DNA of 64,000 nucleotides from Hyaloperonospora brassicae (GCA_947650285.1 CANTFL010000342.1:1-64000); one strand, 5' to 3'; positions 8,399-21,780 are shown, counted from the first letter of the stretch. The notes: generated by a model from the sequence alone, not told the origin. Program-made: numbers and translations.

Positions 8399-9523
8399 GA
8401 CTAACCCGGCGAGGTCTTACTCGAACAGGTCTAACTCCTCAAGGTCGAACACGTTTTGGTCTAACTCGTCGAGGTCTAAATTGTGTAGGTTGAAGTCGTC
8501 TAACCCCAACTCGTCTAGGTCAAACCCGGCGAGGTCTTACTCGAACAGGTCTAACCCGTTGTGGTCTAACTCGTCAAAGTCTAAATTGGGTAAGTTGACT
8601 AACCTACACAATTGACTAACCCGGCGAGGTCTTACTCGAACAGGTCTAACTCCTCAAGTTCGAACCCGTTGTGGTCTAACTCGCCAAATTCTATATTTTG
8701 TAGGTCTAAGCCTTCTAACTCTAATTAGTCTAGGTCAAACCCGGCGAGGTCTTACTCTAACAGGTCGAACTGGTCGAGGTCGAACCCGTTTTGGTCTAAC
8801 TCGTCGAGGTCTATATTGTGTAGGTCTAAGTCGTCTAACCCTAATTCGTCTAGGTCTAACCTGACGAGGTCTTACTCGAACAGGTCTTACTCCTCGAGGT
8901 CGAACCCGTTGTGGTCTAACTCGTCAAGGTCTAAATTGTGTAGGTTGAAGTCTTCTAACCCTAACTCGTCCAGGTCTAACCTGGCGAGGTCTTTCTCGTA
9001 CAGGTCGAACTGGTCGAGGTCGAACACGACGTGGTGTAACTCGTCAAGGTCTAAATTGTGTAGGTCTAAGTCGTCTAACCCTAATTCGTCTAGGTCAAAC
9101 CCGGCGAGGCCTTACTCGAACAGGTCGAACTCCTCGAGGTCGAACCCGTTGTGGTCTAACTCGTCAAAGTCTAAATTGGGTAGGTTGACTAACCTACACA
9201 ATTGACTAACCCGGCAAGGTCTTACTCGAACAGGTCTAACTCCTCAAGGTCGAACCCGTTTTGGTCTAACTCGTCAAGGTCTATATTTTGTAGGTCTAAG
9301 TCGTCTAACCCTAACTCGTCTAGGTCTAACCTGGCGAGGTCTTACTCGAATAGGTCGAACTGGTCGAGGTCGAACCCGACGTGGTGTAACTCGTCGAGGT
9401 CTAAATTGTGAAGGTTGAAGTCGTCTAACCCTAACTCGTCTAGGTCAAACCCGGCGAGGTCTTACTCGAACAGGTCTAACTCCTCAAGGTCGAACCCGTT
9501 GTGGTCTAACTCGTCAAAGTCTA

Positions 9524-9553
9524 AATTGTGTAGGTTGACTAACCTACACAATT
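9524..9553. repeat. perfect dyad module
   Basis: Same 30-nt dyad; it marks the right end of the 1155-bp domain. Confidence 0.9.
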
Positions 9554-10461
9554 GACTAACCCGGCGAGGTCTTAATCGAACAGGTCTAACTCCTCAAGGT
9601 CGAACCCGTTTTGGTCTAACTCGTCAAGGTCTATATTTTGTAGGTCTAAGCCTTCTAACTCTAATTAGTCTAGGTCTTACCCGGCGAGGTCTTACTGGTA
9701 CAGGTCGAACTGGTCGAGGTCGAACCCGTTGTGGTCTAGCTCGTCAAGGTCTATATTGTGTAGGTTGAAGTCATCTAACTCTAACTCGTCTAGGTCTAAC
9801 CTTGCGAGGTCTTACTCTAACAGGTCGAACTGGTCGAGGTAGGACCCGTTGTGGTGTAACTCGTCAAGGTCTATATTTTGTAGGTCTAAGCCGTCTAACC
9901 CTAACTCGTCTAGGTCAAACACAGCGAGGTCTTACTCGAATAGGTCTAACTGGTCGAGGTCCAACCCGTTGTGGTCTAACTCGTCAAGGTCTATATTTTG
10001 TAGGTCTAAGCCGTCTAAACCTAACTCGTCTAGGTCTAACCCGGCGAGGTCTTACTCGAACAGGTCTAACTCCTCAAGGTCGAACCCGTTGTGGTCTAAC
10101 TCGTCAAGGTATATATTGTGTAGATTGACTTACCTATACAATTGACTAACCCGGCGAGGTCTTACTCGAACAGGTCTAACTCATCAAGGTCGAACCCGTT
10201 TTGGTCTAGCTCGTCAAGGTCTTTATTGTGTAGGTCTAAGCCGTCTAACCCTAACTCGTATAGGTCTTACCCGGCGAGGTCTTACTCGAACAGGTCTAAC
10301 TCCTCAAGGTCGAACCCGTTGTGGTCTAACTCGTCAAAGTCTAAATTGTGTAGGTTGACTAACCTACACAATTGACTAACCCGGCGAGGTCTTACTCGAA
10401 CAGGTCTAACTCCTCAAGGTCGAACACGTTTTGGTCTAACTCGTCGAGGTCTAAATTGTGT
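9552..10461. repeat. satellite A, mixed transition modules
   Basis: The 15-bp register is retained with 120-bp monomers, but no long period is repeated in place. It holds one perfect dyad (10344-10373) and one degenerate dyad near 10112-10141. No other feature seen. Confidence 0.8.
10344..10373. repeat. perfect dyad module
   Basis: Same 30-nt dyad in the transition stretch before the 1275-bp domain. Confidence 0.9.
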
Positions 10462-11028
10462 AGGTTGAAGTCGTCTAACCCTAACTCGTCTAGGTCAAAC
10501 CCGGCGAGGTCTTACTCGAACAGGTCTAACCCGTTGTGGTCTAACTCGTCAAAGTCTAAATTGGGTAGGTTGACTAACCTACACAATTGACTAACCCGGC
10601 GAGGTCTTACTCGAACAGGTCTAACTCCTCAAGTTCGAACCCGTTGTGGTCTAACTCGCCAAATTCTATATTTTGTAGGTCTAAGCCTTCTAACTCTAAT
10701 TAGTCTAGGTCAAACCCGGCGAGGTCTTACTCTAACAGGTCGAACTGGTCGAGGTAGAACCCGTTTTGGTCTAACTCGTCGAGGTCTATATTGTGTAGGT
10801 TGAAGTCGTCTAACTCTAACTCGTCTAGGTCTAACCTTGCGAGGTCTTACTCTAACAGGTCGAACTGGTCGAGGTAGGACCCGTTGTGGTGTAACTCGTC
10901 AAGGTCTAACCGGTGTAAGTTTTAGTCGTCTAAACCTAACTCGTCTAGGTCTAACCCGGCGAGGTCTTACTCGAACAGGTCTAACTCCTCAAGGTCGAAC
11001 CCGTTGTGGTCTAACTCGTCAAAGTCTA

Positions 11029-11058
11029 AATTGTGTAGGTTGACTAACCTACACAATT
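11029..11058. repeat. perfect dyad module
   Basis: Same 30-nt dyad; repeated at 12304 and 13579 with the 1275-bp period. Confidence 0.9.
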
Positions 11059-12303
11059 GACTAACCCGGCGAGGTCTTACTCGAACGGGTTGAACTCCTC
11101 GAGGTCGAACCCGTTTTGGTCTAACTCGTCAAAGTCTAAATTGGGTAGGTTGACTAACCTACACAATTGACTAACCCGGCGAGGTCTTACTCGAACAGGT
11201 CTAACTCCTCAAGGTCGAACCCGTTTTGGTCTAACTCGTCAAGGTCTATATTTTGTAGGTCTAAGCCTTCTAACTCTAATTAGTCTAGGTCTTGCCCGGC
11301 GAGGTCTTACTGGTACAGGTCGAACTGGTCGAGGTCGAACCCGTTGTGGTCTAGCTCGTCAAGGTCTATATTTTGTTGTTCAAAGCCTTCTAACCCTAAT
11401 TCGTCTAGGTCTAACCCGGCGAGGTCTTACTCTAACAGGTCGAACTGGTCGAGGTAGGACCCGTTGTGGTCTAACTCGTCAAGGTCTAAATTGTGTAGGT
11501 TGAAGTCATCAAACCCTTACTCGTCTAGGTCAAACCCGCCGAGGTCTTACTCGTACAGGTTGAACTGGTCGAGGTCGAACCCGTTGTGGTCTAACTCATC
11601 AAGGTCTATATTGTGTAGGTCAAAGCCGTCTAACGCCTACTCGTCTAGTTCTAACCTGACGAGGTCTTACTCGTACAGGTTGAACAGGTCGAGGTCGAAC
11701 CCGTTGTGGTCTAACTCGTCAAGGTCTATATTGTGTAGGTTGAAGTCGTCTAACCCTAACTCGTCTAGGTCAAACCCGGCGAGGTCTTACTCGAACAGGT
11801 CTAACCCGTTGTGGTCTAACTCGTCAAAGTCTAAATTGGGTAGGTTGACTAACCTACACAATTGACTAACCCGGCGAGGTCTTACTCGAACAGGTCTAAC
11901 TCCTCAAGTTCGAACCCGTTGTGGTCTAACTCGCCAAATTCTATATTTTGTAGGTCTAAGCCTTCTAACTCTAATTAGTCTAGGTCAAACCCGGCGAGGT
12001 CTTACTCTAACAGGTCGAACTGGTCGAGGTAGAACCCGTTTTGGTCTAACTCGTCGAGGTCTATATTGTGTAGGTTGAAGTCGTCTAACTCTAACTCGTC
12101 TAGGTCTAACCTTGCGAGGTCTTACTCTAACAGGTCGAACTGGTCGAGGTAGGACCCGTTGTGGTGTAACTCGTCAAGGTCTAACCGGTGTAAGTTTTAG
12201 TCGTCTAAACCTAACTCGTCTAGGTCTAACCCGGCGAGGTCTTACTCGAACAGGTCTAACTCCTCAAGGTCGAACCCGTTGTGGTCTAACTCGTCAAAGT
12301 CTA

Positions 12304-12333
12304 AATTGTGTAGGTTGACTAACCTACACAATT
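12304..12333. repeat. perfect dyad module
   Basis: Second member of the 1275-bp series. Confidence 0.9.
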
Positions 12334-13578
12334 GACTAACCCGGCGAGGTCTTACTCGAACGGGTTGAACTCCTCGAGGTCGAACCCGTTTTGGTCTAAC
12401 TCGTCAAAGTCTAAATTGGGTAGGTTGACTAACCTACACAATTGACTAACCCGGCGAGGTCTTACTCGAACAGGTCTAACTCCTCAAGGTCGAACCCGTT
12501 TTGGTCTAACTCGTCAAGGTCTATATTTTGTAGGTCTAAGCCTTCTAACTCTAATTAGTCTAGGTCTTGCCCGGCGAGGTCTTACTGGTACAGGTCGAAC
12601 TGGTCGAGGTCGAACCCGTTGTGGTCTAGCTCGTCAAGGTCTATATTTTGTTGTTCAAAGCCTTCTAACCCTAATTCGTCTAGGTCTAACCCGGCGAGGT
12701 CTTACTCTAACAGGTCGAACTGGTCGAGGTAGGACCCGTTGTGGTCTAACTCGTCAAGGTCTAAATTGTGTAGGTTGAAGTCATCAAACCCTTACTCGTC
12801 TAGGTCAAACCCGCCGAGGTCTTACTCGTACAGGTTGAACTGGTCGAGGTCGAACCCGTTGTGGTCTAACTCATCAAGGTCTATATTGTGTAGGTCAAAG
12901 CCGTCTAACGCCTACTCGTCTAGTTCTAACCTGACGAGGTCTTACTCGTACAGGTTGAACAGGTCGAGGTCGAACCCGTTGTGGTCTAACTCGTCAAGGT
13001 CTATATTGTGTAGGTTGAAGTCGTCTAACCCTAACTCGTCTAGGTCAAACCCGGCGAGGTCTTACTCGAACAGGTCTAACCCGTTGTGGTCTAACTCGTC
13101 AAAGTCTAAATTGGGTAGGTTGACTAACCTACACAATTGACTAACCCGGCGAGGTCTTACTCGAACAGGTCTAACTCCTCAAGTTCGAACCCGTTGTGGT
13201 CTAACTCGCCAAATTCTATATTTTGTAGGTCTAAGCCTTCTAACTCTAATTAGTCTAGGTCAAACCCGGCGAGGTCTTACTCTAACAGGTCGAACTGGTC
13301 GAGGTAGAACCCGTTTTGGTCTAACTCGTCGAGGTCTATATTGTGTAGGTTGAAGTCGTCTAACTCTAACTCGTCTAGGTCTAACCTTGCGAGGTCTTAC
13401 TCTAACAGGTCGAACTGGTCGAGGTAGGACCCGTTGTGGTGTAACTCGTCAAGGTCTAACCGGTGTAAGTTTTAGTCGTCTAAACCTAACTCGTCTAGGT
13501 CTAACCCGGCGAGGTCTTACTCGAACAGGTCTAACTCCTCAAGGTCGAACCCGTTTTGGTGTAACTCGTCAAAGTCTA

Positions 13579-13608
13579 AATTGTGTAGGTTGACTAACCT
13601 ACACAATT
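13579..13608. repeat. perfect dyad module
   Basis: Third member of the 1275-bp series; also duplicated 575 bp downstream. Confidence 0.9.
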
Positions 13609-13641
13609 GACTAACCCGGCGAGGTCTTACTCGAACGGGTT

Positions 13642-14588
13642 GAACCTCGAGGTCGAACCCGTTTTGGTCTAACTCGTCAAAGTCTAAATTGGGTAGGTTG
13701 ACTAACCTACACAATTGACTAACCCGGCGAGGTCTTACTCGAACAGGTCTAACTCCTCAAGGTCGAACCCGTTTTGGTCTAACTCGTCAAGGTCTATATT
13801 TTGTAGGTCTAAGCCTTCTAACTCTAATTAGTCTAGGTCTTGCCCGGCGAGGTCTTACTGGTACAGGTCGAACTGGTCGAGGTCGAACCCGTTGTGGTCT
13901 AGCTCGTCAAGGTCTATATTTTGTTGTTCAAAGCCGTCTAACCCTAACTCGTCTAGGTCTAACCCGGCGAGGTCTTACTCTAACAGGTGAACTGGTCGAG
14001 GTAGGACCCGTTGTGGTCTAACTCGTCAAGGTCTAAGGTGTAGGTTTAAGTCGTCTAAACCTAACTCGTCTAGGTCTAACCCGGCGAGGTCTTACTCGAA
14101 CAGGTCTAACTCCTCAAGGTCGAACCCGTTTTGGTGTAACTCGTCAAAGTCTAAATTGTGTAGGTTGACTAACCTACACAATTGACTAACCCGGCGAGGT
14201 CTTACTCGAACAGGTTGAACTCCTCGAGGTCGAACCCGTTTTGGTCTAACTCGTCAAAGTCTAAATTGGGTAGGTTGACTAACCTACACAATTGACTAAC
14301 CCGGCGAGGTCTTACTCGTACAGGTCTAACTCCTCAAGGTCGAACCCGTTTTGGTCTAACTCGTCAAGGTCTATATTTTGTAGGTCTAAGCCTTCTAACT
14401 CTAATTAGTCTAGGTCTTGCCCGGCGAGGTCTTACTGGTACAGGTCGAACTGGTCGAGGTCGAACCCGTTGTGGTCTAGCTCGTCAAGGTCTATATTTTG
14501 TTGTTCAAAGCCTTCTAACCCTAATTCGTCTAGGTCTAACCCGGCGAGGTCTTACTCTAACAGGTCGAACTGGTCGAGGTAGGACCCG
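13642..14588. repeat. satellite A, partial unit with 575-bp offset duplication
   Basis: The dyad at 13579-13608 is repeated at 14154-14183 (offset 575 bp), and flanking modules follow the same offset. Small deletions occur near 13985-14040. It bridges the 1275-bp domain and the next, dyad-free 120-bp domain. Confidence 0.75.
14154..14183. repeat. perfect dyad module
   Basis: The 575-bp-offset copy of the dyad at 13579. Confidence 0.9.
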
Positions 14589-16500
14589 TTGTGGTCTAAC
14601 TCGTCAAGGTCTAAATTGTGTAGGTTGAAGTCATCAAACCCTTACTCGTCTAGGTCAAACCCGCCGAGGTCTTACTCGTACAGGTTGAACTGGTCGAGGT
14701 CGAACCCGTTGTGGTCTAACTCATCAAGGTCTATATTGTGTAGGTCAAAGCCGTCTAACGCCTACTCGTCTAGTTCTAACCTGACGAGGTCTTACTCGTA
14801 CAGGTTGAACAGGTCGAGGTCGAACCCGTTGTGGTCTAACTCGTCAAGGTCTATATTGTGTAGGTTGAAGTCGTCTAACCCTAACTCGTCTAAGTCTAAC
14901 CTGATGAGGTCTTACTCGTACATGTTGAACTGGTCGAGGTCAAACCCGTTGTGGTCTAACTCGTCAAAGTCTATATTGTGTAGGTTGAAGTCATCAAACC
15001 CTTACTCGTCTAGTTCTAACCTGACGAGGTCTTACTCGTACAGGTCGAACTGGTCGAGGTCGAACCCGTTGTGGTTTAACTCGTCAAGGTCTAAATTGTG
15101 TAGGTTGAAGTCATCAAACCCTTACTCGTCTAGGTCAAACCCGCCGAGGTCTTACTCGTACAGGTCGAACTGGTCGGGGTCGAACCCGTTGTGGTTTAAC
15201 TCGTCAAGGTCTAAATTGTGTAGGTTGAAGTCATCAAACCCTTACTCGTCTAGGTCAAACCCGCCGAGGTCTTACTCGTACAGGTTGAACTGGTCGAGGT
15301 CGAACCCGTTGTGGTCTAACTCATCAAGGTCTATATTGTGTAGGTCAAAGCCGTCTAACGCCTACTCGTCTAGTTCTAACCTGATGAGGTCTTACTCGTA
15401 CAGGTTGAACAGGTCGAGGTCGAACCCGTTGTGGTCTAACTCGTCAAGGTCTATATTGTGTAGGTTGAAGTCGTCTAACCCTAACTCGTATAGGTCTAAC
15501 CTGATGAGGTCTTACTCGTACAGGTTGAACTGGTCGAGGTCGAACCCGTTGTGGTGTAACTCGTCAAGGTCTATATTGTGTAGGTCAAAGCCGTCTAACG
15601 CCTACTCGTCTAGGTCTAACCTGATGAGGTCTTACTCGTACAGGTTGAACTGGTCGAGGTCGAACCCGTTGTGGTCTAACTCGTCAAAGTCTATATTGTG
15701 TAGGTTGAAGTCATCAAACCCTTACTCGTCTAGGTCTAACCTGACGAGGTCTTACTCGTACAGGTCGAACTGGTCGAGGTCGAACCCGTTGTGGTTTAAC
15801 TCGTCAAGGTCTAAATTGTGTAGGTTGAAGTCATCAAACCCTTACTCGTCTAGGTCAAACCCGCCGAGGTCTTACTCGTACAGGTCGAACTGGTCGGGGT
15901 CGAACCCGTTGTGGTTTAACTCGTCAAGGTCTAAATTGTGTAGGTTGAAGTCATCAAACCCTTACTCGTCTAGGTCAAACCCGCCGAGGTCTTACTCGTA
16001 CAGGTTGAACTGGTCGGATCGAACACGTTGTGGTCTAACTCGTCAAAGTCAGATTGTGTAGGTCAAAGCCGTCTAACGCCTACTCGTCTAGTTCTAACCT
16101 GATGAGGTCTTACTCGTACAGGTTGAACTGGTCGAGGTCGAACCCGTTGTGGTCTAACTCGTCAAAGTCTAGATTGTGTAGGTTGAAGTCGTCTAACCCT
16201 AACTCGTATAGGTCTAACCTGATGAGGTCTTACTCGTACAGGTTGAACTGGTCGAGGTCGAACCCGTTGTGGTGTAACTCGTCAAGGTCTATATTGTGTA
16301 GGTCAAAGCCGTCTAACGCCTACTCGTCTAGGTCTAACCTGACGAGGTCTTACTCGTACAGGTCGAACTGATCAAGGTCGAACCCGTTGTGGTCTAACTC
16401 ATCAAGGTCTATATTATGTAGGTCAAAGCCTTCTAACCCTAATTCGTCTAGGTCTAACCCGGCGAGGTCTTACTCTAACAGGTCGAACTGGTCGAGGTAG
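14589..16500. repeat. satellite A domain of clean 120-bp monomers (600/720-bp higher order)
   Basis: The 120-bp register is uninterrupted for about 1.4 kb, giving a 490-codon open frame. A recognisable monomer pair recurs at 14639, 15239 (+600) and 15959 (+720). One off-register change near 16018-16050 ends the long frame. No dyads are present here. Confidence 0.85.
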
Positions 16501-17003
16501 GACCCGTTGTGGTGTAACTCGTCAAGGTCTAAATTGTGTAGGTCTAAGTCGTCTAACCCTAATTCGTCTAGGTCAAACCCGGCGAGGTCTTACTCGAACA
16601 GGTCGAACTGGTCGAGGTCGAACCCGTTGTGGTCTAACTCGTCAAAGTCTAAATTGGGTAGGTTGACTCAACCTACACTAATTGTCTAACCCGGCAAGGT
16701 CTTACTCGAACAGGTCTAACTCCTCAAGGTCGAACCCGTTTTGGTCTAACTCGTCAAGGTCTATATTTTGTAGGTCTAAGTCGTCTAACCCTAACTCGTC
16801 TAGGTCTAACCCGGCGAGGTCTTACTCGAATAGGTCGAACTGGTCGAGGTCGAACCCGTCGTGGTGTAACTCGTCGAGGTCTAAATTGTGTAGGTCTAAG
16901 TTGTCTAACCCTAACTCGTCTAGGTCAAACCCGGCGAGGTCTTACTCGAACAGGTCTAACTCCTCAAGGTCGAACCCGTTGTGGTCTAACTCGTCAAAGT
17001 CTA

Positions 17004-17033
17004 AATTGTGTAGGTTGACTAACCTACACAATT
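17004..17033. repeat. perfect dyad module
   Basis: Same 30-nt dyad after a dyad-free stretch of about 2.6 kb. Confidence 0.9.
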
Positions 17034-19400
17034 GACTAACCCGGCGAGGTGTTACTCCAACAGGTCTAACTCCTCAAGGTCGAACCCGTTTTGGTCTAAC
17101 TCGTTAAGGTCTATATTTTGTTGTTCAAAGCCTTCTAACCCTAATTCGTCTAGGTCTAACCCGGCGAGGTCTTACTCTAATAGGTCGAACTGGTCGAGGT
17201 AGGACCCGTTGTGGTGTAACTCGTCAAGGTCTATATTTTGTAGGTCTAAGCCGTCTAATCCTAACTCGTCTAGGTCAAACACAGCGAGGTCTTACTCGAA
17301 TAGGTCTAACTGGTCGAGGTCCAACCCGTTGTGGTCTAACTCGTCAAGGTCTAACCGGTGTAAGTTTTAGTCGTCTAAACCTAACTCGTCTAGGTCTAAC
17401 CCGGCGAGGTCTTACTCGAACAGGTCTAACTCCTCAAGGTCGAACCCGTTTTGGTGTAACTCGTCAAGGTATATATTGTGTAGATTGACTAATCTACACA
17501 ATTGACTAACCCGGCGAGGTTTTACTCCAACAGGTCTAACTCCTCAAGGTCGAACCCGTTTTGGTGTAACTCGTCAAGGTATATATTGTGTAGATTGACT
17601 AATCTACACAATTGACTAACCCGGCGAGGTGTTACTCCAACAGGTCTAACTCCTCAAGGTCGAACCCGTTTTGGTCTAGCTCGTCAAGGTCTATATTGTG
17701 TAGGTCTAAGCCGTCTAACCCTAACTCGTATAGGTCTAACCCGGCGAGGTCTTACTCGAACAGGTCTAACTCCTCAAGGTCGAACCCGTTGTGGTCTAAC
17801 TTGTCAAGGTCTAAATTTTGTAGGTTGACTAACCTACACAATTGACTTACCCGGCGAGGTCTTACTCGAACAGGTCGAACTCCTCAAGGTCGAACCCGTT
17901 TTGGTCTAACTCGTCGAGGTCTATATTGTGTAGGTCTAAGTCGTCTAACCCTAACTCGTCTAGGTCTAACCTGGCGAGGTCTTACTCGAACAGGTCGAAC
18001 TACTCGAGGTCGAACCCGTTTTGGTCTAACTCGTCGAGGTCTTACTCGAACAGGTTTAACTCCTCAAGGTCGAACCCGTTGTGGTCTAACTTGTCAAGGT
18101 CTAAATTGTGTAGGTTGATTTACCTACACAATTGACTAACCCGGCGAGGTCTTACTCGAACAGGTCGAACTCCTCAAGGTCGAACCCGTTGTGGTCTAAC
18201 TTGTCAAGGTCTAAATTTTGTAGGTTGACTAACCTACACAATTGACTAACCCGGCGAGGTCTTACTCGAACAGGTCTAACTCCTCAAGGTCGAACCCGTT
18301 GTGGTCTAACTCGTCAAGGTCTATATTTTGTAGGTCTAAGCCTTCTAACTCTAATTAGTCTATGTCTTACCCGGCGAGGTCTTACTGGTACAGGTCGAAC
18401 TGGTCGAGGTCGAACCCGTTGTGGTCTAGCTCGTCAAGGTCTTTATTATGTAGGTTGAAGTCATCTAACTCTAACTCGTCTAGGTCTAACCTTGCGAGGT
18501 ATTACTCTAACAGGTCTAACTGGTCGAGATAGGACCCGTTGTGGTGTAACTCGTCAAGGTCTATATTTTGTAGGTCTAAGCCGTCTAATTCCTAACTCGT
18601 CTAGGTCAAACCCAGCGAGGTCTTACTCGAATAGGTCTAACTCCTCGAGGTCTAACCCGTTGTGGTCTAACTTGTCAAGGTCTAACCGGTGTAAGTTTTA
18701 GTCGTCTAAACCTAACTCGTCTAGGTCTAACCCGGCGAGGTCTTACTCGAACAGGTCTTACTCCTCAAGTTCGAACCCGTTGTGGTCTAACTTGTCAAGG
18801 TCCAAATTTTGTAAGTTGACTAATCTACACGATTGACTAACCCGGCGAGGTCTTACTCGAACAGGTCTAACTCCTCAAGGTCGAACCCGTTTTGGTCTAA
18901 CTCGTCAAGGTCTATATATTGTAGGTCTAAGCCTTCTAACTCTAATTAGTCTAGGTCTTACCCGGCGAGGTCTTACTGGTACAGGTCGAACTGGTCGAGG
19001 TCGAACCCGTTGTGGTCTAGCTCGTCAAGGTCTATATTGTGTAGGTTGAAGTCGTCTAACTCTAACTCGTCTAGGTCTAACCTTGCGAGGTCTTACTCTA
19101 ACAGGTCGAAATGGTCGAGGTAGGACCCGTTGTGGTGTAACTCGTCAAGGTCTTTATTTTGTAGGTCTAAGCCGTCTAATCCTAACTCGTCTAGGTCGAA
19201 CACAGCGAGGTCTTACTCGAATAGGTCTACTCGACTCTGGTCGAGGTCCAACCCGTTGTGGTCTAACTCGTCAAGGTCTAACCGGTGTAAGTTTTAGTCG
19301 TCTAAACCTAACTCGTCTAGGTCTAACCCGGCGAGGTCTTACTCGAACAGGTCTAACTCCTCAAGGTCGAACCCGTTGTGGTCTAACTCGTCAAAGTCTA

Positions 19401-19430
19401 AATTGTGTAGGTTGACTAACCTACACAATT
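19401..19430. repeat. perfect dyad module
   Basis: Same 30-nt dyad. Confidence 0.9.
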
Positions 19431-20330
19431 GACTAACCCGGCGAGGTCTTACTCGAACGGGTTGAACTCCTCGAGGTCGAACCCGTTTTGGTCTAACTCG
19501 TCAAAGTCTAAATTGGGTAGGTTGACTAACCTACACAATTGACTAACCCGGCGAGGTCTTACTCGAACAGGTCTAACTCCTCAAGGTCGAACCCGTTTTG
19601 GTCTAACTCGTCAAGGTCTATATTTTGTAGGTCAAAGCCTTCTAACTCTAATTAGTCTAGGTCTTACCCGGCGAGGTCTTACTGGTACAGGTCGAACTGG
19701 TCGAGGTCGAACCCGTTGTGGTCTAGCTCGTCAAGGTCTATATTTTGTAGGTCTAAGCCGTCTAATCCTAACTCGTCTAGGTCAAACACAGCGAGGTCTT
19801 ACTCGAATAGGTCGAACTGGTCGAGGTCCAACCCGTTGTGGTCTAACTCGTCAAGGTCTAACCGGTGTAAGTTTTAGTCGTCTAAACCTAACTCGTCTAG
19901 GTCTAACCCGGCGAGGTCTTACTCGAACAGGTCTAACTCCTCAAGGTCTTACTCGAACAGGTTTAACTCCTCAAGGTCTAACCGGTGTAAGTTTTAGTCG
20001 TCTAAACCTATCTCGTCTAGGTCTAACCCGGCGAGGTCTTACTCGTACAGGTCGAACTGGTCAAGGTCGAACCCGACGTGGTGTAACTCGTCGAGGTCTA
20101 AATTGTATAGGTTGAAGTCGTCTAACCCTAACTCGTCTAGGTCAAACCCGGCGAGGTCTTACTCGAACAGGTTTAACTCCTCATGGTCGAACACGTTGTG
20201 GTGTAACTTGTCAAGGTCTATATTGTGTAGGTTGATTTACCTACACAATTGACTAACCCGGCGAGGTCTTACTCGAACAGGTCGAACTCCTCAAGGTCGA
20301 ACCCGTTGTGGTATAACTTGTCAAGGTCTA

Positions 20331-20360
20331 AATTGTGTAGGTTGACTAACCTACACAATT
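20331..20360. repeat. perfect dyad module
   Basis: Last perfect copy; only degenerate ones follow, near 21400 and 21755. Confidence 0.9.
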
Positions 20361-21780
20361 GACTAACTCGGCGAGGTCTTACTCGAACAGGTCTAACTCC
20401 TTAAGGTCGAACCCGTTTTGGTCTAACTCGTCAAGGTCTATATATTGTAGGTCTAAGCCTTCTAACTCTAATTAGTCTAGGTCTTACCCGGCGAGGTCTT
20501 ACTCGAACAGGTCTAACTCCTCAAGGTCGAACCCGTTTTGGTCTAACTCGTCGAGGTATAAATTGTGTAGGTTGAAGTCGTCTAACCCTAACTCGTCTAG
20601 GTCAAACCCGGCGAGGTCTTACTCGAACAGGTCTTACTCCTCAAGTTCGTACCCGTTGTGGTCTAACTCGTCAAGGTCTATATTTTGTTGTTCAAAGCCT
20701 TCTAACTCTAATTCGTCTAGGTCTTACCCGTCGAGGTCTTTCTCGTACAGGTCGAACTGGTCGAGGTCGAACCCGACGTGGTCTAACTCGTCAAGGTATA
20801 AATTGTGTAGGTTGAAGTCGTCTAACCCTAATTCGTCTAGGTCAAACCTGACGAGGTCTTACTCGAACAGGTCTAACTCCTCAAGGTCGAACCCGTTTTG
20901 GTCTAGCTTGTCGAGGTCTATATTGTGTAGGTCTAAGTCGTCTAACCCTAACTCGTCTAGGTCAAACCTGACGAGGTCTTACTCGAACAGGTCTGACTCC
21001 TCAAGGTCGAACCCGTTTTGGTCTAATTGTCGAGGTCTATATTGTGTAGGTCTAAGTCGTCTAACCCTAACTCGTCTAGGTCAAACCTGACGAGGTCTTA
21101 CTCGAACAGGTCTAACTCCTCAAGGTCGAACCCGTTTTGGTCTAACTCGTCGAGGTCTATATTGTGTAGGTCTAAGTCGTCTAACCCTAACTCGTCTAGG
21201 TCAAACCTGACGAGGTCTTACTCGAACAGGTCTAACTCCTCAAGGTCGAACCCGTTTTGGTCTAATTGTCGAGGTCTATATTGTGTAGGTCTAAGTCGTC
21301 TAACCCTAACTCGTATAGGTCTAACCTGGCGAGGTCTTACTCGAACAGGTCGAACTCCTCGAGGTCGAACCCGTCGTGGTCTAACTCGTCAAGGTCTAAA
21401 TTGTGTAGGTTGAACCTAACCTACACAATTGTCTAACCCGGCGAGGTCTTACTCGAACAGGTCTAACTCCTCAAGGTCGAACCCGTTGTGGTCTAACTCG
21501 TCAAGGTCTATATTTTGTAGGCCTAAGCCTTCTAACCCTAATTCGTCTAGGTCTAACCCGGCGAGGTCTTACTCGTACAGGTCGAACTGGTCGAGGTCGA
21601 ACCCGACGTGGTCTAACTCGTCAAGGTCTATATTGTGTAGGTCTAAGCCGTCTAACCCTAACTCGTCTAGGTCAAACCTGGCGAGGTCTTACTCGTACAG
21701 GTCTAACTCCTCAAGGTCGAACCCGTTGTGGTCTAACTCGTCAAGGTCTAAATTGGTAGGTTGACTAACCTACTCATTGG

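Larger units (their letters stand above)
5181..9551. repeat. satellite A domain with 1155-bp higher-order unit
   Basis: The unit starting at 5209 recurs at 6364 (+1155) and 8397, and inner landmarks 7661 and 8816 or 8047 and 9202 are also 1155 apart. Copies two and three together span only 2033 bp instead of 2310. Copy two lost about 43 nt as tiny deletions before 7126, and a block of roughly 0.23 kb is missing at the join near 7397. After 9551 the sequence no longer follows this unit. Each unit contains several dyad modules. Confidence 0.9.
10462..13641. repeat. satellite A domain with 1275-bp higher-order unit
   Basis: Landmarks recur every 1275 bp: perfect dyads at 11029, 12304 and 13579, and the same open-frame stretch at 11464 and 12739. 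About 2.5 copies are present. They are almost identical, so the unit amplified recently. The third copy drifts after about 13545 and has a small deletion near 13645. Confidence 0.9.
16501..21780. repeat. satellite A, heterogeneous dyad-bearing domain
   Basis: Monomers of the type seen in 5-13 kb return, with perfect dyads at 17004, 19401 and 20331 and several degenerate ones (for example near 17480, 17600, 18105, 18215, 21400 and 21755). Short tandem copies of 60-240 bp are common, such as the near-identical runs at 20880-21290. No single long period holds throughout. Confidence 0.8.

Noticed and set aside
14589..16061. 490-codon open frame rich in Ser, Arg and Asn, and many similar ones through 43 kb
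   Set aside because: It is a by-product of a stop-free 15-bp period; other frames are open too, starts and ends fall at random module variants, and no non-repeat domain is attached.
5181..20360. Dyads as rho-independent terminators or tRNA-like genes
   Set aside because: Stems are AT-rich without a U-tract, in a eukaryotic satellite; no tRNA cloverleaf or A/B boxes are visible.
5181..21780. CRISPR-like array (regular repeats with dyad symmetry)
   Set aside because: There are no unique spacers; the sequence between dyads is itself satellite, and the context is eukaryotic.
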